Positions 36,569-48,500 of a stretch of 64,000 bases of DNA are shown piece after piece; position 1 is the first letter of the stretch, and every line of letters begins with the position of its first letter. The notes beneath the pieces were generated by a model. That model did not search any database, was not told the origin of the DNA, and saw only the letters and a program-made list of their open reading frames with translations. The stretch is from Pseudomonadota bacterium (GTDB lineage: Bacteria > Pseudomonadota > Gammaproteobacteria > Burkholderiales > Methylophilaceae): contig JAKOVB010000124.1 in assembly GCA_029782295.1 (NCBI GenBank), positions 62,001 through 126,000 of the forward strand, given 5' to 3'. Made by a program: the position numbers and the translations under genes.

Positions 36569-36693
36569 AACTGATCCAGCGGGCTCTCAACGCCCTTGCC
36601 GCCCTTGTTCAAAACATGCGTGTAAATCATGGTGGTACTGACGTCGGAATGCCCCAGCAGTTCCTGTACCGTGCGGATATCGTAGCCGCTTTC
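36565..36693 (-). pseudogene. C-terminal remnant of an integron-type tyrosine recombinase
   Basis: The minus-strand frame ends with about 42 residues, [20 protein letters not shown] followed by [19 protein letters not shown], typical of the C-terminus of integron integrases: the GH of the catalytic box and the tyrosine nucleophile (IYTHV) are present. Upstream of 36693 the frame continues without integrase similarity, so the catalytic core is missing and the piece cannot recombine DNA. Its stop overlaps the kinase start. It marks a past insertion or deletion at this site. Confidence 0.75.
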
Positions 36694-36841
36694 AGGAAAT
36701 TTTGGCGGGAAAGAATCAAGGAAAGCATGCATCCGGCCGAATTCGGAACATGGCCTGGACGCAAGCCGGCACATGCTTATTGCAATGGGTGACATTCCTG
36801 CCGAAACTGGCGCCTTCACTGGCCGATCATGGAGATGACCG

Positions 36842-37330
36842 ATGCAACCGTGGATTTCACATAACCATCCTGCCAAACAGCAGTTGCTGGCACTGGCCTG
36901 CATTGCCACAGGATTCGTGCTGCTGATCGGATTCCGGCATTTTCAAGGCTGGCAACTGGATAACGACACGGCCGGCTTCCTGCTCGGGTTGCTGCTGTTC
37001 GTGACCGGCATCTTCGGATTGCGCGCAGCGGGACGGCAGACGATCACGATCGACCCGCAAAAACAGGTGATCGCCATCCGTGACATCAGCCGCTTCGGAG
37101 ACAGGACACGGGAAATCGCGTTCAGCGAGATCCGGGAAATCAGCATCGGCTATCTCGGCAAGGCCTCGAACTTCGTGCAGTTTTATTTTCTGGTGCTGAA
37201 ACTCAGGAGCGGGGAGGAATACCCGTTATTTGCGCCCGGCCGCTTTTACGAGGGATGCGCCGACCACAACGTGGTCGAGTCCTGGCGCCGACGGCTGGAG
37301 GAATACCTCCGGCAGGCGGACGCCACATAG
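36842..37330 (+). CDS. Small membrane protein of unknown function
   Basis: A 162-aa protein with two hydrophobic helices near the N-terminus (about 13-31 and 43-61) and a soluble C-terminal part with alternating strands ([20 protein letters not shown], then [11 protein letters not shown]), a layout like a PH-like domain after a membrane hairpin. The ATG has GGAGATG upstream. I recognise no named family. It stands between the integrase remnant and glnE on the opposite strand. Confidence 0.6.
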   Translation: MQPWISHNHPAKQQLLALACIATGFVLLIGFRHFQGWQLDNDTAGFLLGLLLFVTGIFGLRAAGRQTITIDPQKQVIAIRDISRFGDRTREIAFSEIREISIGYLGKASNFVQFYFLVLKLRSGEEYPLFAPGRFYEGCADHNVVESWRRRLEEYLRQADAT

Positions 37331-37355
37331 GTCCTTGCAGACAGTTCGCAGCCTC

Positions 37356-40037
37356 TTAAGGAAACACCAGATTCCAGAGCTTGCGTACCGATTCCATCTC
37401 GGACAGCACGGCATCCAGCGCCACGCGGGCCTTGTCCAAACCCTGCAGCCTGAGCGCATGCTGCCTTGAACGATAGTCACGATAGGCATCTGCAGCGTTG
37501 GCGGCCAGTTCGACCGGGATCAATCCCAGTTCCCCCGCACGCTTCAGCAGGGCAAGGTTGCCGATGTTGTCGGTCAGTTGCGGATGGTGTGCGGCATGCG
37601 CCAGCACCAGGTACTGCACGATGAACTCGACGTCGACGATCCCGCCACGGTCATGCTTGAGGTCGAACAGATCGGTCTTGTTGGGGTGTCCATCCAGCAT
37701 CTTCTGGCGCATCTCGACCACTTCCTCCCGCAATTTCGCCAGGTCACGCCTCTGGCACAGGATTTCCCGGCGCACCTGTTCGAAGGCTGCGCCGATTGCC
37801 TGATCACCGGCACAGAAACGGGCGCGGCTCAGCGCCTGATGCTCCCAGGTCCAGGCCTTGGTGTGCTGATATTCCGAGAAGGCCTCTACCGTGCTGACCA
37901 GCAGGCCGCTGGCACCGTCCGGACGCAGACGCAGGTCGGTTTCGTACAACAGGCCGGCCGGTGTCATGCTGTTGAGCCAGCTGTTGATGCGCTGACCGAA
38001 GCGAGCGTATACCTCGCCGGCTTCCGGCGCATCGTCGTCGTACAGGAAAATCAGGTCAAGGTCTGAGGCGTAACCGAGTTCCTTGCCGCCCAGCTTGCCG
38101 TAGCCGATCACGGCAAACTTCGGCACGTCGCGGTGTTTGCCGCGCACCGTGGGCCACAGGGTTTCCAGCACCTGCGCCAGCACCAGATCGGCCAATGCGC
38201 TCAGGTAATCGGACAGCACTTCCAGCGACAGACCGCCGGCCAGGTCCTGTGCCGCCAGGCGGAACACCTGTGCATGCTTGAAATGGCGCATGACGTCCAT
38301 CTGGCGTTCGACATCCCCCTCCACCTCCAGCATGCGCTGGCGCAACTCGCTGCGCAGCGCCTGGAAATCGGGCGGCGCATAAAGATGACGGGTATCCAGC
38401 AACTCATCCAGCAGGATGGGATGCTGCGTAAGGTAACTGGCCAGCCAGGGGCTGGTGCTGGCAAGACGCGTCACCAGTTCGAGCGCTTGCGGATATTCAG
38501 CCAGCAGGGCCAGATAGCTGGCGCGGCGACAGATGCTCTCGAGCAGGTTGATCATGCGCGCAAGCGCATCGTCGGCATTTTCCCGTCCACCGCAGAGCAT
38601 GAGTGCAGCGGGCAACAAGGCATCGAAACGCTCGCGACTGAGGGTGGGCAGCTGCTGGTAGCGACCGCTCTCACGCACCGACTTCAGGCGCTGGCGGATC
38701 TCCGCGGGATGCTGGTAACCATGCTGACCCAAACGCTGCTCCGCTTCCTCCTCGGGCAACCCGCCCCGCCAGACTTCTTCCAGGGGATTGGACTGCGCAG
38801 GGACGGGTTCCTGCATGCTGAACACTTCGTTGAAGTGGCGCTCTACATCGGCACGATGCGGGGCAAGCCGCGCGAGGAAACCCAGCCAATCGGCACAGCC
38901 CATGCCCTGTGCGATCCGGGCACGGTTTTCGTCATCCTCCGGCAGCATCTGCGTCTGCGCATCCTGCAGGTATTGCAGCCGGTGTTCGACATTGCGCAGG
39001 AACACATACGCCTCGCTCAAGCGGGTCACGGCATCGGCGGTCAGGCAGCCCCGCTCTTCGAGCAGCGCCAGCACCTTGAGCGTCGGCCGGATCTGCAGGG
39101 CCCGATCCTGCCCGCCCCGGATCAACTGGAACACCTGGGCGATGAATTCGATTTCACGAATACCGCCCGGCCCCAGCTTGACGTTGTCCGTCATCTCGCG
39201 ACGGTTCACTTCCCGGATGATCTGCGCCTTGAGGTCGCGCATCGAGGCGAAGGCGCTGTAGTCGAGGTACTTGCGGAACACGAAGGGGCGCAACAGGTCC
39301 TGCAGTTCCTTTTCAGGCCCCGCGATCACGCGGCCCTTGATCCAGGCATAGCGCTCCCACTCCCGCCCCTGGGTCTGGTAGTACTCTTCCAGCATGGCGA
39401 AGCTGCCCACCAGCGGCCCGGAGTCACCGTAGGGTCGCAGGCGCATGTCGACACGGAACACGAAACCATCGACGGTTGCCTCCCCGATCGCCTGAATGAG
39501 CTTCTTGCCCAGGCGGGTGAAGTAGTCGTGGTTGCTGATCTGCTTGGGTCCGGCGGTATCGCCGTCCTCGGCAAAGGCAAAAATCAGGTCGATGTCGGAA
39601 GAAACATTCAGCTCACGCCCACCCAGCTTGCCCATGCCGATGACGATCATCTCCTGTCTTGCGCCGCTTTCACCGATGGGAGGGCCGTACAGGACCTGCT
39701 GCCAGGCATCCAGGCGCACCAGGGCCTCCTGCACTGCAACTTCCGCCAGTACGGTACAGGTTTCGACCACCTCGTCCAGATCGGCAAGCCCTCCGAGATC
39801 GCGGGCGATGATGCGCAGCATCACTGCCTGTCGCAGCTTGCGCAGCACCCGCTTGAGACTGTCTTCGTCGGTCACTTCGCAGGCCGCGATGAAGGCCCGC
39901 ATTTCGTCTGCCAGGAACGGCTGGCGCAGGCCTGACAGCAGCATCTCCTGCCGCGCCGGGTCGGCATCGAGCATGCGGTTGAAATAGGGACTCAGGGCGC
40001 GGGCGCGATCCAGAATTTCCTGATCGGTAGAGGTCAT
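37356..40037 (-). CDS. glnE: Glutamine synthetase adenylyltransferase/deadenylase
   Basis: GlnE adds and removes AMP on glutamine synthetase in response to PII and glutamine. The 893-aa protein has two nucleotidyltransferase domains: the N-terminal removase with GMGKLGGRELNVSSDIDLIF and the C-terminal transferase with GYGKLGGKELGYASDLDLIF, both with intact Asp pairs. I start it at MTSTDQEILDRARAL (40037); an in-frame ATG nine codons earlier (40064) is possible but GGAGG lies only one base before it. It is divergent from ppsR with about 124 bases between them. Confidence 0.95.
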   Translation of the reverse strand: MTSTDQEILDRARALSPYFNRMLDADPARQEMLLSGLRQPFLADEMRAFIAACEVTDEDSLKRVLRKLRQAVMLRIIARDLGGLADLDEVVETCTVLAEVAVQEALVRLDAWQQVLYGPPIGESGARQEMIVIGMGKLGGRELNVSSDIDLIFAFAEDGDTAGPKQISNHDYFTRLGKKLIQAIGEATVDGFVFRVDMRLRPYGDSGPLVGSFAMLEEYYQTQGREWERYAWIKGRVIAGPEKELQDLLRPFVFRKYLDYSAFASMRDLKAQIIREVNRREMTDNVKLGPGGIREIEFIAQVFQLIRGGQDRALQIRPTLKVLALLEERGCLTADAVTRLSEAYVFLRNVEHRLQYLQDAQTQMLPEDDENRARIAQGMGCADWLGFLARLAPHRADVERHFNEVFSMQEPVPAQSNPLEEVWRGGLPEEEAEQRLGQHGYQHPAEIRQRLKSVRESGRYQQLPTLSRERFDALLPAALMLCGGRENADDALARMINLLESICRRASYLALLAEYPQALELVTRLASTSPWLASYLTQHPILLDELLDTRHLYAPPDFQALRSELRQRMLEVEGDVERQMDVMRHFKHAQVFRLAAQDLAGGLSLEVLSDYLSALADLVLAQVLETLWPTVRGKHRDVPKFAVIGYGKLGGKELGYASDLDLIFLYDDDAPEAGEVYARFGQRINSWLNSMTPAGLLYETDLRLRPDGASGLLVSTVEAFSEYQHTKAWTWEHQALSRARFCAGDQAIGAAFEQVRREILCQRRDLAKLREEVVEMRQKMLDGHPNKTDLFDLKHDRGGIVDVEFIVQYLVLAHAAHHPQLTDNIGNLALLKRAGELGLIPVELAANAADAYRDYRSRQHALRLQGLDKARVALDAVLSEMESVRKLWNLVFP

Positions 40038-40161
40038 AGCATGAGCTGGCGTTGGTGTTATCATGCCTCCATTATGCCAAGACCGCATTTCAACAGGAAT
40101 CGATTGTGTGCAGCGATTGGCGATTTGAACATACGATTGATCACCACGGCCTGAAACCGAC

Positions 40162-40968
40162 ATGAGTTCACGTACCGTATTCTTCATTTCCGACGGCACC
40201 GGCATTACCGCCGAGACCCTTGGCCTCAGCCTGCTGGCGCACTTCGACGGCATCAAGTTCAAACAGGTACGACTCCCGTTTACCGATTCCCTGCAGAAGG
40301 CACGCGATGTTTTGCCTCGCGTCACGGCCGCACAGATCGAGGATGGTGACCGGCCGATCGTGGTCATGACCATCGTCAGCCCGGAGGTCCGTGAGCTGTT
40401 CCAGAAAAGCGGCGCGCTTTGCCTGGACCTCTTTGGCACGTTCATCAAGCCCCTGTCCGTCGAATTCGGCCAGCAACCGGCGCAGTCGACCGGCATGGCG
40501 CGCCGCACGGCGACCGACGAATACCACGACCGCATCGACGCCATTCACTATTCCCTGGGGCATGACGACGGCGTCACCGAAGCGGGAATGGACGAGGCCG
40601 ATGTCATCCTGGTGGGCGTGTCGCGCAGCGGCAAGACGCCAACCAGCCTCTATCTCGCCATGCAGTTCGGCATCCGCGCGGCCAATTACCCGCTGATCCC
40701 GGAAGATCTGGAACGCATGGCATTGCCGGGGGAACTCGCCCAGCACCGGGACAAGCTATACGGCCTGACCATCGACCCGGAGCGCCTTCACCGCGTACGC
40801 AACGAGCGCCGCCCCGGCAGCCATTACGCTTCCCTGGAAAACTGCCGCAAGGAAATCCGCGCGGCGGAGACCCTGATGCGGCGCGAAGGGATACCCTGGC
40901 TGGATTCCTCCTCTCGTTCGGTCGAGGAAATCGCCACGATGATTCTGCAACACAAAAAATTGAAGTAG
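40162..40968 (+). CDS. ppsR: Phosphoenolpyruvate synthase regulatory protein
   Basis: This DUF299-family enzyme inactivates PEP synthase by ADP-dependent phosphorylation of its threonine and reactivates it with phosphate. The 268-aa protein has the P-loop GVSRSGKT at residues 152-159 and the start RTVFFISDGTGITAETLG. The ppsA gene follows after 31 bases, the regular arrangement, so enzyme and regulator are made together. Confidence 0.96.
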   Translation: MSSRTVFFISDGTGITAETLGLSLLAHFDGIKFKQVRLPFTDSLQKARDVLPRVTAAQIEDGDRPIVVMTIVSPEVRELFQKSGALCLDLFGTFIKPLSVEFGQQPAQSTGMARRTATDEYHDRIDAIHYSLGHDDGVTEAGMDEADVILVGVSRSGKTPTSLYLAMQFGIRAANYPLIPEDLERMALPGELAQHRDKLYGLTIDPERLHRVRNERRPGSHYASLENCRKEIRAAETLMRREGIPWLDSSSRSVEEIATMILQHKKLK

Positions 40969-40999
40969 CCATTTGTAGCCATTTCAGGAGCCTTTGCAC

Positions 41000-43372
41000 A
41001 TGACCCAGTATGTCCTTCCCTTCGAACAACTTGGCATCCATGACGTCCCCAGCGTCGGCGGCAAGAACGCCTCGCTGGGCGAAATGATCCAGCACCTGAC
41101 CCAGGCAGGCGTCCGTGTCCCCGGCGGTTTCGCCACGACAGCCGATGCCTATCGCGATTTCCTCGCGCAGGGCGGCCTCGCTGCACGCATCAACGCCGAG
41201 CTTGAAAAACTCGATATCGAGGACGTCACCGCGCTGGCGGAATGCGGCAAGAAGATCCGCCAGTGGATCATGGAAGCACCCTTCCAGCCCGAACTGCAGC
41301 AAGCCATCGCCGACCATTACCACAAGCTGGTCGGCGATTCCGACGAGGGCGTGACCTTTGCCGTGCGTTCCTCGGCAACGGCGGAAGACCTGCCGGACGC
41401 CTCCTTCGCCGGCCAGCAGGAAACCTTCCTCAACATCCACGGACTGGACAATATCCTGCATGCGATCAAGGAGGTATTCGCCTCCCTGTATAACGACCGC
41501 GCCATTTCCTACCGCGTGCACAAGGGCTTCGTGCATGCGGATGTGGCGCTGTCCGCCGGGATCCAGAAAATGGTACGCAGCGACAGCGGCGCGTCGGGGG
41601 TCATGTTCACCATCGACACGGAGTCCGGCTTCGAAGACGTGGTGTTCATCACCGCCGCCTACGGCCTGGGCGAAACCGTCGTCCAGGGCGCGGTCAACCC
41701 GGACGAGTTCTACGTCCACAAGCCATTGCTGGCCCAGGGCAAGCCCGCCATCGTGCGCCGCAACCTGGGTTCCAAGCTGCTGAAAATGATTTTCACCGCG
41801 TCCCGCGCTGCCGGCCGCTCTACCGAAACCATCAACACCAGCGAAGCCGAGCGCCACCAGTTCTCGCTGAACGACAGCGAAGTGCTGGAGCTGGCACGCT
41901 ATGCAGTGATCATCGAGCAGCACTACGGCCGTCCCATGGACATCGAATGGGGTCGCGACGGCGTGGACGGCAAGCTGTATATCCTGCAGGCCCGTCCCGA
42001 AACCGTGAAGTCGCAGGACGTGGGCGTATCCCAGAGTTTCAAGCTCAAGCAGCATGGCAAGGTCCTGGCCAGCGGCCGTGCCATCGGCCAGAAAATCGGT
42101 GCCGGCACCGTGCGCGTGATCGAGTCCGCCAAGGAAATGCACCTGGTACAGGCCGGCGACATCCTGGTTACCGACATGACCGACCCGGACTGGGAACCGG
42201 TGATGAAAAAGGCCGCCGCCATCGTCACCAATCGCGGCGGCCGCACTTGCCATGCCGCCATCATCGCCCGCGAACTGGGCATCGCCGCGGTCGTCGGCTG
42301 CGGCAGCGCCACCGAAACCCTGCAGGATGGTGAACAGGTCACCGTGTCCTGCGCAGAAGGCGATACCGGCTACATCTACAAGGGCCTCCTGGAATACGAG
42401 GTCACGACCACCAGCATGAAGCAGATGCCGCACCTGCCGACCAAGATCATGATGAATGTCGGCAATCCGGACCTCGCCTTCAGCTTCGCCCAACTGCCGA
42501 ACGAAGGCGTCGGCCTGGCACGTCTGGAATTCGTCATCAACAACATGATCGGCATCCACCCCAAAGCCATTCTCGAGAGCGACAAGGTGCGCGAAAGCGT
42601 GCGCGAGGAGATCGAACGCCGTGCTCGCGGCTATGCCGATCCGCGCGAGTTCTATATCGAGAAGCTGACCGAAGGGATCGCCACCATCGGCGCAGCGTTC
42701 TATCCCAAGCCGGTGATCGTGCGCATGTCGGACTTCAAGTCCAACGAGTACAAGAAGCTGATCGGCGGCGACATCTACGAACCGGACGAGGAGAACCCGA
42801 TGCTGGGCTTCCGCGGCGCCTCACGCTATGCCGCGCCGGAATTCCGCGACTGCTTCGAGATGGAGTGCATCGCCATGCGCCGGGTACGCGAACAGATCGG
42901 CCTGACCAATGTCGAGGTCATGATCCCGTTCGTACGGACCGTGGCCGAAGCCAAGGCCGTGATCGATGTGCTGGCCCAATATGGCCTCAAGCGTGGCGAA
43001 AACGGCCTGCGCCTGATCATGATGTGCGAGATCCCGTCCAACGCCCTGCTGGCCGAGCAATTCCTCGAACTGTTCGACGGTTTCTCCATCGGCTCCAACG
43101 ACCTGACCCAGTTGACGCTGGGCCTGGACCGAGATTCCGCACTGGTGGCACAAGCCTTCGACGAACGCAACGCGGCAGTAAAAGCCCTGCTGTCCATGGC
43201 CATTGGTTCCTGCCGCAAACTCGGTCGCTATGTCGGCATCTGCGGACAAGGACCGTCCGACCACCCCGACCTGGCAGAATGGCTGATGGAGCAAGGCATT
43301 TCTTCCATCTCGCTGAATCCGGATACGGTAGTCTCCACCTGGCAGCGCCTCGGCCAGGCCGGTCAGAAGTAA
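41000..43372 (+). CDS. ppsA: Phosphoenolpyruvate synthase (pyruvate, water dikinase)
   Basis: PpsA makes PEP from pyruvate and ATP for gluconeogenesis. The 790-aa protein has the ATP-grasp domain ([20 protein letters not shown]), the swivelling phosphohistidine domain with His418 in [15 protein letters not shown] preceded by Thr, and the C-terminal PEP domain with [16 protein letters not shown]. The ATG at 41000 has AGGAG nine bases upstream. A strong hairpin follows the stop. The nearby acs gene converts acetate to acetyl-CoA, so this area looks like carbon-assimilation genes. Confidence 0.97.
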   Translation: MTQYVLPFEQLGIHDVPSVGGKNASLGEMIQHLTQAGVRVPGGFATTADAYRDFLAQGGLAARINAELEKLDIEDVTALAECGKKIRQWIMEAPFQPELQQAIADHYHKLVGDSDEGVTFAVRSSATAEDLPDASFAGQQETFLNIHGLDNILHAIKEVFASLYNDRAISYRVHKGFVHADVALSAGIQKMVRSDSGASGVMFTIDTESGFEDVVFITAAYGLGETVVQGAVNPDEFYVHKPLLAQGKPAIVRRNLGSKLLKMIFTASRAAGRSTETINTSEAERHQFSLNDSEVLELARYAVIIEQHYGRPMDIEWGRDGVDGKLYILQARPETVKSQDVGVSQSFKLKQHGKVLASGRAIGQKIGAGTVRVIESAKEMHLVQAGDILVTDMTDPDWEPVMKKAAAIVTNRGGRTCHAAIIARELGIAAVVGCGSATETLQDGEQVTVSCAEGDTGYIYKGLLEYEVTTTSMKQMPHLPTKIMMNVGNPDLAFSFAQLPNEGVGLARLEFVINNMIGIHPKAILESDKVRESVREEIERRARGYADPREFYIEKLTEGIATIGAAFYPKPVIVRMSDFKSNEYKKLIGGDIYEPDEENPMLGFRGASRYAAPEFRDCFEMECIAMRRVREQIGLTNVEVMIPFVRTVAEAKAVIDVLAQYGLKRGENGLRLIMMCEIPSNALLAEQFLELFDGFSIGSNDLTQLTLGLDRDSALVAQAFDERNAAVKALLSMAIGSCRKLGRYVGICGQGPSDHPDLAEWLMEQGISSISLNPDTVVSTWQRLGQAGQK

Positions 43373-43377
43373 CCATG

Positions 43378-43403
43378 CAGGGGCCGGCTCTCACCGGCCC
43401 CTG
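43378..43403 (+). terminator. Hairpin after ppsA
   Basis: CAGGGGCCGG (43378-43387) and CCGGCCCCTG (43394-43403) form a perfect 10-bp stem with a six-base loop, five bases after the stop. The downstream bases TGATAACC lack a T-run, so termination may need Rho or the stem may protect the mRNA. Confidence 0.6.
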
Positions 43404-43411
43404 TGATAACC

Positions 43412-43439
43412 TTGCACTGAAAACCCTTTCTGGAATAAT
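43412..43439 (+). promoter_or_regulatory. Possible promoter of acs
   Basis: TTGCAC (43412-43417) and AATAAT (43434-43439) are 16 bases apart, about 85 bases before the acs ATG, directly after the ppsA hairpin. The -10 differs from consensus by one base; the -35 is weaker. Confidence 0.4.
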
Positions 43440-43524
43440 GTCCGGAAAATTAAAACAATAAATACCAATAACAAGATCGCCTGCCTCTCAGTTCATTGAC
43501 CTTTAAAACTGCAGGAAATACAAC

Positions 43525-45501
43525 ATGAGCAACATCGAATCCGTACTGACCGAGCATCGTGTCTTTGAACCGGGCGAGGATGTACTGAAACAGGCGGCAA
43601 TTCCCAACATGGCGGCCTACCACGCCCTGTGCCGGGAAGCCGAACAGGATTACGAGGGCTTCTGGGCCAGGCAGGCAAATGCGCTGCTGTCCTGGAACAA
43701 GCCCTTCACCCAGGTGCTGGACGAATCCAACCCACCCTTCTACAAATGGTTTGCCGATGGTGAACTGAACGTCTCCTACAACTGCCTGGACCGCCATCTG
43801 GCGACCCGTGGCGACAAGACCGCGCTGATCTTCGAAGCCGACGACGGCGCTGTCACCCAGGTCACCTACCGGCAGCTCTACCATCGCGTCTGCCAGTTCG
43901 CCAACGCGCTCAAGACGCTCAACCTGGATATCGGCGACCGCGTGGTGATCTACCTGCCGATGAGCATCGAAGCCATCGTCGCCATGCAGGCTTGCGCCCG
44001 CCTCGGCCTGACCCATTCCGTCGTGTTCGGCGGCTTCTCCGCCAAGAGCCTGCAGGAACGGATCGAAGATGCCAGAGCACGTGCCGTGATTACTTCCGAT
44101 GGCCAGTTCCGTGGCGGTCGCGCCATGCCGCTCAAGCCCGCCGTGGACGAGGCGCTCGCCATGCCCGGCTGCGAGTCCGTGGAAAAAGTCGTGGTATTGA
44201 AGCGTACCGGCGGAGACGTGGTCTGGAACGCCCGTGACGTATGGTGGCATGATCTGGTAGCCGGTCAGGCCGATACCTGCGATCCGGTCTGGGTCAACGC
44301 CGAACACCCGCTGTTCCTGCTCTACACCTCCGGTTCGACCGGTCAACCCAAAGGGGTTCAGCATTCCTCCGCCGGCTATCTGCTGCATGCCATGAACACC
44401 GTGCGCTGGACTTTCGACGCCAAGGACAGCGACGTATTCTGGTGCACCGCCGACGTCGGCTGGATTACCGGTCACTCCTACGTGGCCTACGGACCCTTGG
44501 CGCTGGGCATCACCCAGGTCGTGTTCGAAGGCGTCCCGACCTACCCTGACGCCGGTCGTTTCTGGCGTATGATCCAGGACCACAAGGTCAGCATTTTCTA
44601 CACGGCGCCGACCGCGATCCGCTCCCTGATCAAGGCATCGGAAATCAATCCCGCCACGCATCCCAGGAATTTCGACCTGTCCTCGTTGCGCCTGCTGGGT
44701 TCCGTAGGCGAACCCATCAACCCAGAAGCCTGGATGTGGTACTACGAGCAGGTGGGCGGCAGCCGCTGCCCGGTCATGGACACCTTCTGGCAGACTGAAA
44801 CCGGCGGCCACGTCATCACCCCGTTACCAGTGACACCGCTGGTTCCGGGCTCCTGCACCCTGCCCTTCCCCGGCATCCAGGCCGCGGTGGTGGACGAAAC
44901 CGGACACGACGTCCCGTGGGGCACCGGCGGACTACTGGTCATCAAGCGCCCCTGGCCCTCCATGATCAGGACCATCTGGGGCGACCCGGAGCGATTCAAG
45001 AAGAGCTACTACCCCATCGACCTCGGTGGCGCACTCTACCTGGCCGGTGACGGTGCTGTGCGCGACAGCAAGACCGGCTACTTCACCATCATGGGCCGCA
45101 TCGACGACGTACTGAACGTCTCCGGCCATCGCCTCGGTACGATGGAAATCGAATCCGCGCTGGTTGCCAACCCACTGGTGGCTGAAGCCGCCGTGGTCGG
45201 CAAGCCGCACGACATCAAGGGCGAGTCCGTGGTGGCCTATGTGGTCCTCAAGGGGCACCGGCCAGAAGGCGAAGAAGCCAGGAAAATCGTCGCGGAACTG
45301 CGCGAATGGGTCGGCAAGGAAATCGGCCCGATCGCCAAGCCTGACGAAATCCGTTTCGGCGACAACCTGCCCAAGACTCGTTCGGGCAAGATCATGCGCC
45401 GTCTCCTGCGTTCGCTGGCCAAGGGCGAGGAAATCACCTCGGACATCTCGACCCTAGACAACCCGGCCATTCTGGATCAGTTAAAACAATCCGTATCCTG
45501 A
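43525..45501 (+). CDS. acs: Acetyl-CoA synthetase
   Basis: Acs activates acetate with ATP and CoA through acetyl-AMP. The 658-aa protein has the adenylate-forming motif [14 protein letters not shown], the [16 protein letters not shown] segment typical of acetyl-CoA synthetases, and the acetylation-controlled lysine Lys622 in [14 protein letters not shown] lies before the ATG. Length fits Acs rather than propionyl-CoA synthetase. A strong hairpin follows the stop. Confidence 0.95.
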   Translation: MSNIESVLTEHRVFEPGEDVLKQAAIPNMAAYHALCREAEQDYEGFWARQANALLSWNKPFTQVLDESNPPFYKWFADGELNVSYNCLDRHLATRGDKTALIFEADDGAVTQVTYRQLYHRVCQFANALKTLNLDIGDRVVIYLPMSIEAIVAMQACARLGLTHSVVFGGFSAKSLQERIEDARARAVITSDGQFRGGRAMPLKPAVDEALAMPGCESVEKVVVLKRTGGDVVWNARDVWWHDLVAGQADTCDPVWVNAEHPLFLLYTSGSTGQPKGVQHSSAGYLLHAMNTVRWTFDAKDSDVFWCTADVGWITGHSYVAYGPLALGITQVVFEGVPTYPDAGRFWRMIQDHKVSIFYTAPTAIRSLIKASEINPATHPRNFDLSSLRLLGSVGEPINPEAWMWYYEQVGGSRCPVMDTFWQTETGGHVITPLPVTPLVPGSCTLPFPGIQAAVVDETGHDVPWGTGGLLVIKRPWPSMIRTIWGDPERFKKSYYPIDLGGALYLAGDGAVRDSKTGYFTIMGRIDDVLNVSGHRLGTMEIESALVANPLVAEAAVVGKPHDIKGESVVAYVVLKGHRPEGEEARKIVAELREWVGKEIGPIAKPDEIRFGDNLPKTRSGKIMRRLLRSLAKGEEITSDISTLDNPAILDQLKQSVS

Positions 45502-45518
45502 TCGGATTCTCTGCCTGA

Positions 45519-45544
45519 CACGCCGCTTGTGTGCAAGCGGCGTG
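45519..45544 (+). terminator. Hairpin after acs
   Basis: CACGCCGCTTG (45519-45529) and CAAGCGGCGTG (45534-45544) make a perfect 11-bp stem with a TGTG loop, 17 bases after the acs stop. No T-run follows, so it is a terminator-like stem rather than a classic intrinsic terminator. Confidence 0.6.
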
Positions 45545-45576
45545 CGCTGCATGCCCGGAGCAGGTAAAATGCCGGC

Positions 45577-48500
45577 GTGATCAAAAAATCCCTGGTTTGG
45601 CTATATAGCGCAGCAACTTACCTGCTGTGGACAGGCATCATTGTCGTAGCGGCAGTGGTGCTCGGTTTGCGCTATCTGGTCCTCCCGAACATTCAGGACT
45701 ACAAGGACCGGATCGCCCAGCAAGCCGGCCAGGCCGCCGGCCAGAAAATCACCATCGGCGACATCAAGGCCAGTTGGGACGGCCTCAATCCCCACCTCGA
45801 CCTGTACCAGGTTGACCTGTACGACAGCCAGAACCGGGTCGCCCTGTCCCTGGATCACATCGAAACCAGCCTGTCCTGGCTGAGCCTGGTGCTGGCGGAA
45901 CCACGGTTGTCCAGCATCATCGTTTACCAGCCCCGACTGACCATCCGTCGTGAAACCGATGGGACCCTGTACGTGGCCGGTATTTCCATGAGCGGGCCGT
46001 CCAGGCCGGAATTTCCCAACTGGCTGTTGCGCCAATCCAATATCGATGTGCAGGACGCCAGCGTCATCTGGCAAGACGACCTGCGCCATGCTCCTCCGCT
46101 GGCGCTCGAGAAACTGACCCTGCGCCTGTCCAGCCCGGCATGGGAGAGCTTCATCGGCCATCATCGTTTCGGCCTGCGCGCGACCCCTTCGGTAGGCGCT
46201 TCCCACCCCATCGACATCCGCGGCAACTTTCTCGGCAAGGACGTAAGTCATCCCGAGGAATGGGACGGAACCCTTTACGCCAGAGTGGAAGGCACCGACA
46301 TCTCGGCCTGGCGCCATTGGCTGGATTATCCGTTCGACCTGCGCGAAGGCTTCGGCGCCGCCCAGTTCTGGCTGAAGATCGACAACGGAAAGGCCGAAAG
46401 CATTACCACGGATGTATTGCTGGCCAACGTGCGCACCCGATTTGGCAAAAACGCCCCCGAGGCCGTCCTGAACAACCTTTCCGGCCGCCTGGCCTGGCAA
46501 CACCTGAAAAACGGCCAGTCCATCGAAGCGGAACGCCTGAAGCTTTCCACCCCGGAGGGGCTGGAAATGCACAACGGCAAGGTCATCATCAAGACGCAAA
46601 CCATCAACGGCAAACCGGTCGTCAATGGCGACGTCCGCCTCGATGAGGTCGGACTTGAACAGATTTCCGTGTTTGCCGGCTACCTGCCTGTCGCCGACTC
46701 GTTCAAAAAGGCGCTGGAAGACCTGGCCCCGCGCGGCAAACTGCAACAACTTGCCCTGGGCTGGAGCGGCGATGCCGAGAATCCGGATAAATACAGCCTG
46801 CGAGGCAACTTCAATGGACTGGGCATCAACCCTTACCGTGGCGTCCCCGGATTTTCCAACCTGAACGGCTCCCTGGACGCCAACCAGTCCGGCGGCTCCC
46901 TCAACATCGACGCCCACAACGCGACCCTGGACCTGAAAAACGTCCTGCGCATGCCGACCCCCGCCGACAACTTGTCCGGGCAGATCAAGTGGACCGTGAA
47001 GAAAGACCTGCTTGACGTCAAGATCAGCAATCTGGCGATTTCCAACGCCCACCTGGCCGGCACAGTCGATGCGACTTACCGGTACACGGGAACCGGCCGC
47101 GGGGAAATCGACCTAAATGCGAAAATTGGCCACGCCGACGCCAAGTACGCTTTCTACTACTATCCGACCGTGCTTGGTGAAGACACCATGCACTGGCTCG
47201 ACACCTCCATCCTTGCCGGGCGCGCGGAAAACGTCGGCGTCACCGTACGCGGCAAGCTGGATGAATTCCCCTGGACCGACGAAAAGCGCGGCCTGTTCCA
47301 GGTCAAGGCCAACATCAGCGATGCCGTGCTGGACTATGCGACCGACTGGCCACGCCTTGAAGGCCTGCGTCTTGCCATGCTGTTCCAGGGAAATCGCATG
47401 GAACTGAACGCGGATCAGGGCCATCTGCTCGGCAACCAGATCATCAAAACCAAGGCCGTGATTCCGGTACTGGACGCAGAACATCCATTCGTGGAAATCA
47501 ACGGTGAATTGCAGGGCCCTGCGGACGAAGCCATCAAATACGTCAACAACAGCCCGGTCTTGCAGGCCATCGACCGCTTCACGGACGGTCTGCGCGCCAC
47601 CGGCAACGGCAAGCTGACCCTGGCCCTGCATATCCCGCTCGACACCAACGGCATGGGTTCCAAAGTGAAGGGCAGCTACACCATGAACAATGCCTCGCTG
47701 CTGGGGGATGCTGACTTCCCGCCACTGGAAAATATCAACGGCCGCCTGGACTTCACTGAATCCGGCGTGCGGGCACAGAACGTCAGTGCCCAGATCTTCG
47801 GCGGACCGGCGCAATTCAGCCTGGAAAACGGCAAGGACGGTGCGCTCAAGGTGACCGCCCAGGGACGAATGAACGACTCCAGCATCCGGCAGGCCCTCAA
47901 CTTGCCGCTGGCAGACAAATTGCATGGCGGTGCGGAATGGAGCGGCGAGATCAATGTGCGCAAACATCAGGCAGAGATGGTGATCAAGTCCAGTCTGGTC
48001 GGCCTTTCCTCCAGCCTGCCTCCCCCGTTTGAAAAGGGCACGGTGGCTGCCCTGCCGCTGCGCATCGAGAAGAAACTGCAAGGCGAAAAGCAGGATCTGA
48101 TCACGCTTTCGCTGGGCAACATTGCCAGCGCCAGGCTGCTCCGTAGCGAGCAGGGCGGAAACATGCGCACGGATCGCGGCGAAATCAATTTCGGCGGGAC
48201 GGCCGAACTCCCGGCCAAGCCCGGACTCAACATCAGGGGCAGCATCGCTCACTTTGACCTCGACCAGTGGCAGGAACTGCTGGGCGACAGCAAAACCGGG
48301 AACAGCGGCAACCTGGACATTGCCGGCATCAACCTGGCCTTCGGCACGCTTGATCTTTTCGGCAGGCGCATCAATGAACTCAACCTGACCGCCAAAGCCA
48401 TCACAGATGGCTGGCAGGTCGGCATGCAGAGCCGGGAGATCACCGGCGATGCCCTTTGGCTGCGCAGCGGTCGTGGAAAAGTGGTTGCCCGGCTCAAGAA

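Noticed and set aside
36842-37330. Integron cassette interpretation of the ORF next to the integrase remnant
   Set aside because: No attC-like inverted repeats flank the ORF, and it points away from the remnant on the other strand.
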